Below, piece after piece: positions 1 through 5,421 of a stretch of 5,421 nucleotides of DNA; positions within the stretch are counted from its first letter, which is position 1; each line of letters opens with the position of its first letter. The position numbers and the translations under genes are program-made. The notes beneath the pieces are model-generated. The model saw only the letters and a program-made list of their open reading frames with translations, did no database searches and was not told the DNA's origin. The stretch spans positions 1-5,421 of the forward strand of contig DAOVRZ010000179.1 in NCBI GenBank assembly GCA_030627905.1. Direction: 5' to 3'. This stretch comes from JAGMES01 sp023128035 (GTDB taxonomy: Bacteria > Bacillota > Halanaerobiia > DY22613).

Positions 1-234
1 GCACTAGTGGTAGATCGTGAAGATAAAAATGGTGCTAAATATTTGTGTGCCTATGTAGTTTCAGAAAAGGAAATAAATGTAAGGGAATTAACTCCGAAGG
101 ATTTGAGAGAATTCCTACTAAAAAGTTTACCAGAATACATGATCCCATCATATTTTGTACAGTTAGATCAAATGCCATTAAATGCAAATGGCAAGATTGA
201 TCGAAAAGCTCTTACAGCACCTGAAGGCTCTATT
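1..234 (+). other. Adenylation domain of the upstream module, C-terminal subdomain end (A9-A10)
   Basis: Residues 1-78 are the last part of an A domain whose core lies upstream of the window. The stretch LPEYMIPSYFV (residues 43-53) is motif A9, and NGKIDRKAL (63-71) is motif A10. Lys65 is the conserved A10 lysine (Lys517 in gramicidin synthetase GrsA), which contacts the substrate carboxylate and the adenylate. The small C-terminal subdomain swings between adenylation and thioester-forming states. The specificity pocket (A4-A5) is not in view, so the amino acid loaded onto the next carrier cannot be predicted. The segment matches the same part of the central A domain (codons 1086-1121) closely and has five extra residues around positions 26-34. 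Confidence 0.93.
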
Positions 235-3200
235 GTGGTAGGAACTGAATACGAAGCTCCACGAAACGAAACAGAAGAAAAGTTAGTAGAAATGTGGAAA
301 GAAATTTTGGGAATAGAAAAGGTAGGCATCAATGATAACTTCTTCGAGCTTGGAGGACATTCTTTAAAGGCAACAATATTGGTATCTAAAATGCATAAAG
401 AACTGGATGTTGAAGTATCATTAGGTGAGATATTTAAAAGATCAACAATAAAAGGAATAAGCGAATATATTCAGAATGCTACAAAAACAGCCCATCAGAA
501 AATAGAAAAAGTAGAGCTTGCAGACTATTATGAAGCATCCTCAGCACAAAAGAGAATGTATATGCTCCAACAGTTCGATTTAAGTAGTACAAGTTATAAT
601 ATGCCAGGTATGTTTGAAGTAAAAGGTAAATTAAGTTTAGAAAAAGTAGAGAAAGCTTTTAATGAACTTATTAGAAGACATGAAACATTAAGAACATCTT
701 TTGAAACAATTGCAGGCAAAATAGTTCAAAAAACAAATGACAATGTAAGCATAAAAGTAGAGATGAAACATATTTCTATGGTAAATTTTATCAAGCCATT
801 TGATCTAAGCACAGCTCCTTTATTTAGAGTAAATATAGTAGATTCTGAAGATGAAAACTATATTATCATGTTTGACATGCACCACATCATATCAGATGGT
901 GTGTCAATGGGAATCCTTATTAGTGAATTTGCAGATCTTTATCAAGGAAATAAAATAGATGAGCTTAGAATTCAATATAAAGATTATGCAGCATGGCAGA
1001 CCAAATTGTTAAAAAGCAATAAAAATAAAAAGCTAGAAGAATATTGGATGAATAGATTTAATGATCAAATACCCGTATTAAATCTGCCAACTGACTATCA
1101 AAGACCAGCTATTAAAAGTCTCAAAGGAGATAGTATGAGCTTTATTTTGGATAAGCAATTAACAAAAGCTCTACACAAACTGACAAATGAAACTGGTTCT
1201 ACAATGTATATGGTACTTTTATCAGGAGTAAATATTTTATTATCCAAATATAGTAGTCAGGAAGATATAGTTATCGGGACTCCTATTGCTGGTAGATCAC
1301 ATTCTGATTTAGAAAATATCATCGGAATGTTTGTAAACACATTAGCCATGAGAAATTATCCAATAGGGAATAAGACTTTTAGTCAGTTTTTAAATGAAAT
1401 AAATGAAAATGCTTTAAAAGCTTACGAAAATCAAGATTATCAATTTGAAGAGTTAGTAGATAAATTAGATTTAAATAGAGATTTAGTCCGGGATATGAGT
1501 AGAAATCCATTATTTGATGTAATGTTTGCAATGAATAATTTTAATGATAGAGATTTTATATTTGATAACTTAGAACTAAGAACAGTTGAATATAATAATA
1601 AAGTATCAAAATTTGATTTATCAATTTCTGCTAATGAAATAGGTGAAGAAATAAGATTAGATATTGAATATTGTACTGATTTATTTAAAAAAGAGACAGT
1701 AGTAAGAATGATCTCTCATCTTAACAACATACTTAATGAAGTTCATTTAAATACAAATATAAAGTTAAGTGAAATTAACACCCTTTCAGAACATGAAAAA
1801 GTGATGATTCTTGATGAATTTAATGATACTTATATTGGATATCCGAAAAATAAAACAATTCATCAATTATTTGAAGAAGTTGTAGAAGATGTTCCAGACC
1901 ATATAGCAGTTAAATATGAGAATGAACAATTAACCTATCGTGAATTAAACGAAAAAGCTAACAGACTAGCGAAAATTTTACGAGAAAAAGGAGTAAAAGC
2001 TGATAGCATAGTTGGATTATTAGTTGAACGTTCGCTTGAGATGATAGTTGGTATTATGGGGATATTGAAATCTGGAGGAGCATATATGCCAATAAGTTCT
2101 GACTATCCAGAGAGTCGGATTTTATATATGCTAAAAGACAGTCAGACAGATATCTTAATTACACAGAAAAAATTTATAACTAATGATTTGGCAGCCTTTA
2201 CTCAAACAATTGATATTCAGGATAAAGAAATATATTCAGAACCAAACACAAACCTTACTACAATCAATACACCTTCAAACCTTGCTTATGCGATTTATAC
2301 TTCGGGTTCAACCGGAAAGCCCAAAGGAGTTATGATTGAACACAAAAGTGTAATCAGTCTGGTAGAAGGTTTATCAAAAATTATTTATGCAAGATATCAT
2401 TCTTCTTTAAATATTGCCTTACTTGCACCATATTATTTTGATGCATCTGTTCAGCAAATTTTTGGATCTCTATTAAAAAAGCATACATTAAACATTGTAG
2501 TAGAAAATGTAAGGTTTGATGGGAATAAAATACTGGAATTTTATAATATGAATAAGATAGATGTTTCGGATGGCACACCAACACATATCAGTCTTTTAGT
2601 AAATGCTATTCGAAAAGATGATTATAACTTAGGTGTAAAGCATTTTATCATTGGTGGTGAATCACTGCCTGCAATAGTGGTTAAAGAATTTTATGAAAAA
2701 TTTCAAAATGTCAGCAATAAAACTACCCCTTACATAACAAATATCTATGGGCCAACTGAATGTTGTGTCGATTCAATCGCATACTTAATCGAACCTGACA
2801 TAATCAAATCATTAGATATGATTCCAATAGGTAAAACGATGCCTAATGAGAAAGTCTATATTTTAGACAAATACAGTCACCCGGTAGCAGTAGGTGTTGT
2901 CGGAGAAATATATTTATCAGGAGAAGGAGTAGGCAAGGGATATTTAAACAACCCTTCTCTTACTGAAGAGAAATTTAGTAAAAATCCATTTACAAATTCA
3001 TCTGTCAATGAAAGAATGTATCGAACCGGAGATTTAGCAAGGTGGTTACCTGATGGTAATATAGAGTTTGTTGGAAGAAAGGACAATCAGGTTAAGATAC
3101 GTGGTTTTAGGATTGAATTAGGAGAAATTGAAACTCAACTTTTAAAATATAATGCTATAAGCAAAACAGTTGTAATTGATAGAAAAGATCAGAATTCAAA

Positions 3201-5421
3201 TAATTACTTATGTGCTTATGTAGTATCAGATAAAGTGGTCACAGTAAAAGAATTACGAGAATTCCTACTAAAAAGTTTACCAGGATATATGATTCCATCT
3301 TATTTTGTGCAACTAGAAAATATCCCAATAAACAAAAATGGTAAGGTTGATCGAAAGGCACTTCCTAAACCAGATTCTAACATAATAGTAGGAACTGAAT
3401 ATGAAGCTCCACGCAATCAAACAGAACAAAAATTAGTAGAAATTTGGAAAGAAGTATTGGAGATAAATAAAATAGGTATCAATGATAACTTCTTTGAACT
3501 AGGTGGGCATTCTTTAAAAGCTATCATGTTGACAGGTAAAATATATAAGAGTTTAAATATAGAAGTGCCACTAAACGAAATATTTAAAAGAGCTACAATA
3601 AAAGGAATCAGCGAATATATTCAAAAAGCAACAAAAAAAGAATATCTGGCAATCGAAAAAGTAGATTTAGCAGATTTTTATGAAGCGTCCTCAGCACAAA
3701 AGAGAATGTATATGCTCCAACAGTTCGATTTAAGCAGTACAAGTTATAATATGCCGGGAGTGTTTGAAGTAGAAGGAATGCTAAATGTTGAAAGAGTAGA
3801 ACAAGCCTTTGATGAACTCCTTAAGAGACATGAAACTTTAAGAACATCTTTTGAAACAATCGACGAGAAGATAGTTCAGAGAGTAAATTCATGTACATCC
3901 GTAGATTTAGAATATATAGAAAAAGCAGATATAATTATCAAAGAACCAGTAAATAAATTTATCAGACCATTTGATTTGACTAAAGCGCCTTTATTTAGAG
4001 TAGGAGTTATAAGACTACAAGAAGATAAATATATTCTCATGTTTGATATGCACCACATCATATCAGATGGGATATCTATGCAAATTATTATAAATGAGTT
4101 TGCAACTCTTTATGAAGGTAAAGAAGTAGATAACTTAAAAATTCAATATAAGGATTATGCAAAATGGCAGAATAAATTATTGAGATCAGATGTTATGGAA
4201 AAACAAGAAAAATATTGGGTCAATAGATTTAGTGATCCCATTCAGAATGATGGGCAAGTCCCAATATTAAATATGCCAACTGATTATCCAAGATCAACCA
4301 AACAAAATTTTGAAGGAGATAGTATCAGTTTTAAGGTAGATAACGAATTAACAAAGAATCTAGATAGAATAGCAAAAGAGACAGGTAGTACAGTATATAT
4401 GGTACTTTTATCTGGCGTTAATATCTTATTGTCTAAATATAGTGGACAAGAAGATATTATAGTGGGAAGTCCAATAGCAGGCAGGTCACATCCAGATTTA
4501 GAGAAAATTATTGGAATGTTTGTAAATACGCTTGCTATGAGAAATAATCCAAATGGAAATATGACTTATAAAGATTTTTTAAAGCAAGTAAAAGATAATG
4601 CATTAGAAGCATATAACCATCAAGATTATCAATTTGAAGAGTTAGTTGAACAGTTAGATTTAAGTAGGGATATGAGTAGAAATCCACTTTTTGATGTTAT
4701 GTTTACGATGCAAAATATGCAATCGCAAAATTTTAATAATAACGAATTGATAATTGAAAATTTAAAATTAAAGCCTTTATATTTCGATCATAAAATATCA
4801 AAATTTGATTTAACACTCTCAGCAAGTGAAGTCACTTTAAGTACAGGTGATGAAATAATTTTTAATTTAGAGTACAGTACTAAGCTATATAAAAGAGAAA
4901 CCATTGAAAGAATGGTATTACATTTCAGAAATATACTCAAAGCAGTAGTAGTTGACGCAGATATTAAATTAAGTGAAATTGAGATGCTTAACAAAGAAGA
5001 GAAAGACCAGGTTCTATATGAATTTAACAACACTTGTGCAGATTACCCAAGAGACATAACACTATATGAGTTATTTGAAGAAAAAGTAGAGAATACACCA
5101 GACAATATCGCAGTAGTATCGCGTACTAGCGCAGGAGAAATGTCGCTAACCTATAGAGAACTAAATGGAAAAGCCAATAGATTAGCCAGAATCTTAAGAG
5201 AAAAAGGAGTAAAATCAGACAGCATAGTAAGTATTTTAGTAGATCGTTCCTTTGAAATGATTGTAGGTATATTTGGAATTCTTAAAGCAGGTGGAGCCTA
5301 TTTACCAATAACTCCAGATTATCCCGAGGATAGAATACAATATATCCTTGATGATAGTCAAACAGATATCGTATTGACACAAAGTGAGCATATTGAAAAA
5401 TTAATGTTTAATGGAGAGGTA
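1..5421 (+). CDS. Multimodular non-ribosomal peptide synthetase, internal fragment (both ends outside the window)
   Basis: Frame 1 is open through all 1807 codons with no stop, no gene start and no gene end. The encoded protein is a cytoplasmic assembly-line enzyme that activates amino acids as adenylates, tethers them as thioesters on phosphopantetheine carriers and joins them into a peptide without ribosomes. The domain order seen from motifs is (A)-PCP-C-A-PCP-C-(A), that is, one complete C-A-PCP module flanked by two partial ones. All expected core motifs are present: A1-A10 in the central A domain, LGGHS in both carriers and HHxxxDG in both condensation domains. No epimerase, methyltransferase, cyclase, reductase or thioesterase domain is present, so chain initiation and release happen elsewhere. 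The full protein must be considerably longer than the part seen here. The AT-rich codon use (AGA, ATA, TTA, AAA) fits a Clostridium-like host. I do not recognise the specific cluster, so no gene symbol is given. Confidence 0.97.
107..133 (+). repeat. Direct repeat a, copy 1 (A9 region of the upstream A domain)
   Basis: These 27 bases are identical to 3257-3283, exactly 3150 bases downstream. They encode the end of REFLLKSLP leading into motif A9. The repeat is part of the larger duplicated A-end/PCP/C-start block and is coding sequence, not a separate element. Confidence 0.85.
256..471 (+). other. Peptidyl carrier domain PCP-1 (thiolation domain)
   Basis: Residues 86-157 form a carrier domain of about 72 residues, the usual size. 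The attachment motif is DNFFELGGHSLKA starting at residue 112. Ser121 is the expected site for the 4'-phosphopantetheine arm added by a separate Sfp-type transferase. The carrier holds the residue activated by the upstream A domain (or the growing chain) and presents it to C-1 as donor. The LGGHS form, not GGDS, is the version usually seen when no epimerization domain follows, which agrees with the condensation domain coming next. It is joined to the preceding A domain by a short linker containing GTEYEAPRN, which recurs before PCP-2. Confidence 0.96.
538..605 (+). repeat. Direct repeat b, copy 1 (start of C-1)
   Basis: These 68 bases match 3688-3755 with a single difference (T at 585, C at 3735). 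The first 47 bases and the last 20 are identical. The block encodes the C1 motif region from SSAQKRMYML to TSYNMP. The offset is again 3150 bases. This is the longest near-perfect tract I found in the window. The single mismatch is silent (AGT against AGC), so identity at the protein level is complete here. Confidence 0.9.
688..710 (+). repeat. Direct repeat c, copy 1 (C2 motif of C-1)
   Basis: These 23 bases are identical to 3838-3860 and encode most of LRTSFETI in motif C2. The offset is again 3150 bases. Soon after this point the two C domains lose their constant spacing, so this marks the downstream edge of the strongly conserved block. Confidence 0.8.
1843..3366 (+). other. Complete adenylation domain A-2, predicted to activate L-glutamine
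   Basis: Residues 615-1122 (about 508, normal length) use ATP to adenylate an amino acid and load it on PCP-2. Motifs: A1 LTYRELNEKANRLA (644-657), A2 LKSGGAYMPI (689-698), A3 phosphate loop YTSGSTGKPKG (766-776), A4 FDASV (813-817), A5 NIYGPTE (914-920), A6 GEIYLSGEGVGKGYLN (968-983), A7 YRTGDLARW (1007-1015), A8 GRKDNQVKIRGFRIELGEIE (1025-1044), A10 NGKVDRKAL (1113-1121). Aligned by eye to GrsA, the pocket residues are Asp814, Ala815, Gln818, Asp857, Ile883, Gly885, Ile915, Val923, Asp924 and Lys1115, giving DAQDIGIVDK. The known Gln code is DAQDLGVVDK and the Glu code DAKDLGVVDK. Gln818 favours Gln; the two differences are conservative. The context APYYFDASVQQIF and DGTPTH also resembles, from memory, Glu/Gln domains of Bacillus lipopeptide synthetases. 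After A2 the usual PIDP-like stretch reads PISS, probably harmless. Confidence 0.95.
3257..3283 (+). repeat. Direct repeat a, copy 2 (A9 region of A-2)
   Basis: This is the second copy of the 27-base identity that starts at base 107. It falls at the same place in the domain (just before LPGYMIPSYFV) and in the same reading frame, as expected from module duplication. Confidence 0.85.
3406..3621 (+). other. Peptidyl carrier domain PCP-2 (thiolation domain)
   Basis: Residues 1136-1207 are the carrier of the complete central module. The motif DNFFELGGHSLKA begins at residue 1162, and Ser1171 is the expected phosphopantetheine site. It receives the amino acid activated by A-2 (predicted Gln), acts as acceptor in C-1 and then as donor in C-2. 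Its serine lies exactly 1050 codons after that of PCP-1. The two carriers align without gaps and match best around the serine and in the final helix (IKGISEYIQ); they differ most in residues 1175-1190, just after the serine. The LGGHS form and the following C domain indicate no epimerization. Confidence 0.96.
3688..3755 (+). repeat. Direct repeat b, copy 2 (start of C-2)
   Basis: This is the second copy of the 68-base block at 538-605, at the PCP-2/C-2 boundary. The near-identity includes third codon positions, so protein-level selection alone does not easily explain it. Recent duplication or gene conversion between modules is the likely cause. Confidence 0.9.
3838..3860 (+). repeat. Direct repeat c, copy 2 (C2 motif of C-2)
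   Basis: This is the second copy of the 23-base identity beginning at base 688, at the same motif of C-2. It is the last of the exact tracts that I found at the constant 3150-base offset. Confidence 0.8.
5047..5421 (+). other. Adenylation domain A-3, N-terminal part only (cut by the window end)
   Basis: Residues 1683-1807 are the start of the A domain of the next module. Motif A1 is LTYRELNGKANRLA (1716-1729) and A2 is LKAGGAYLPI (1761-1770), followed by TPDYPEDRIQYIL. The phosphate loop A3 and the specificity region A4-A5 lie beyond the window, so the substrate is unknown. It resembles the matching part of A-2 closely (for example ANRLARILREKGVKSDSIV against ANRLAKILREKGVKADSIV). It has four extra residues just before A1, where SRTSAGEMS (1707-1715) replaces a shorter YENEQ-type turn. 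The truncation is an effect of the window edge; the frame remains open. Confidence 0.94.

Larger units (their letters stand above)
514..1782 (+). other. Condensation domain C-1, LCL-like
   Basis: Residues 172-594 form a full condensation domain that makes the peptide bond between the chain on PCP-1 (donor) and the amino acid on PCP-2 (acceptor). Motifs in order: C1 SAQKRMYMLQQ (181-191), C2 RHETLRTSF (226-234), C3 MHHIISDG (293-300) with catalytic-site His295 and structural Asp299, C4 YKDYAAWQ (326-333), C5 IGMFVNTLAMR (441-451), C6 NQDYQFEELV (477-486) and C7 RNPLFDVMF (501-509). The SxAQxRMYxL form of C1 and MHHIISDG are typical of domains that accept an L-configured donor; the D-accepting type begins with SPMQ-like sequences. 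Compared with C-2 it is about seven residues shorter between C2 and C3 (near 255-262) and six shorter near 356. It carries four extra residues before C7, giving RDLVRDMSRNP. All active-site residues are intact. Confidence 0.95.
3664..4980 (+). other. Condensation domain C-2, LCL-like
   Basis: Residues 1222-1660 form a complete condensation domain that moves the peptide ending in the A-2 residue from PCP-2 onto the amino acid selected by A-3. Motifs: C1 SAQKRMYMLQQ (1231-1241), C2 RHETLRTSF (1276-1284), C3 MHHIISDG (1350-1357) with His1352 and Asp1356, C4 YKDYAKWQ (1383-1390), C5 IGMFVNTLAMR (1504-1514), C6 HQDYQFEELV (1540-1549), C7 RNPLFDVMF (1560-1568). As in C-1, the C1 and C3 forms point to an L-configured donor. 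The first 60-70 residues are nearly the same as in C-1; the remainder has diverged and has several short length differences (longer near 1310-1320, near 1413-1418 and near 1610-1617). No catalytic residue is missing. Confidence 0.95.

Noticed and set aside
1471..1500. Possible frameshift or stop near the GATTTAGTCCGGGATATGAG stretch in C-1
   Set aside because: Codon-by-codon reading stays in frame through motif C7 (RNPLFDVMF). The length difference from C-2 is a clean four-codon insertion.
2381..2584. Open frame of 67 codons on the minus strand
   Set aside because: It lies wholly inside the A4 region of the central adenylation domain, has no recognisable motif, and is opposite a strongly conserved coding frame. 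It is a shadow of the NRPS gene.
2877..3086. Open frame of 69 codons on the minus strand
   Set aside because: It lies opposite motifs A6-A8 of the central A domain and has no independent support.
538..3755. The long direct repeats, considered as a mobile element, att sites or a CRISPR-like array
   Set aside because: There are only two copies, 3150 bases apart, both in frame and at the same domain motif. There is no terminal inverted repeat, transposase or spacer structure; NRPS module duplication explains them.
3876..4061. Open frame of 61 codons on the minus strand
   Set aside because: It lies opposite the N-lobe of C-2, including the HHxxxDG motif. The conserved forward frame explains it.
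4788..5033. Open frame of 81 codons on the minus strand with a hydrophobic, serine- and leucine-rich translation resembling a small membrane protein
   Set aside because: It lies opposite the C-terminal part of C-2. Hydrophobic, Leu/Ser-rich translations are expected from the complement of AT-rich, Lys/Glu-rich coding sequence. No family is recognised.

Overview
The whole window lies inside one very large gene for a modular non-ribosomal peptide synthetase (NRPS). Forward frame 1 is open from base 1 to base 5421 (1807 codons). I translated it codon by codon and found no stop, and neither the start nor the end of the gene is in view. The DNA is AT-rich (by eye about one third G+C), with AGA as the main arginine codon and many ATA, TTA and AAA codons. 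With the NRPS motif style (LGGHSLKA carriers, MHHIISDG condensation sites, GEGVGKGYLN in A6), this suggests a low-GC Firmicute, most likely a Clostridium-like member of the Clostridia. The genus is an inference; no marker gene is present.

Layout, in order: the C-terminal end of an adenylation (A) domain from an upstream module (about 1-234); carrier domain PCP-1 (256-471); condensation domain C-1 (514-1782); a complete adenylation domain A-2 (1843-3366); carrier PCP-2 (3406-3621); condensation domain C-2 (3664-4980); and the N-terminal part of adenylation domain A-3 (5047-5421), cut by the window edge. The order is therefore (A)-T / C-A-T / C-(A), with one complete module in the middle. There is no epimerization, methylation, heterocyclization, ketoreductase or thioesterase domain.

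How it works: the upstream A domain loads PCP-1. C-1 joins that aminoacyl or peptidyl chain to the amino acid that A-2 loads on PCP-2. C-2 then passes the chain to the residue chosen by A-3. Both C domains look like the LCL type and both carriers have LGGHS rather than the GGDS form common before epimerization domains, so the residues handed on here are probably all L. The specificity positions of A-2 read D-A-Q-D-I-G-I-V-D-K. This is close to the glutamine code known from Bacillus lipopeptide synthetases (DAQDLGVVDK), so the central residue is probably L-Gln. The residues on either side cannot be predicted because the relevant parts of those A domains lie outside the window.

The two modules are related by duplication. 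From about codon 36 to codon 237 the downstream copy sits at a constant 1050-codon (3150-base) offset without gaps, with about 75% identical residues and one tract of 47 identical bases. There is no intergenic space, RNA gene, mobile element, promoter or terminator. The enzyme family is well known; what may be new is the peptide it makes.
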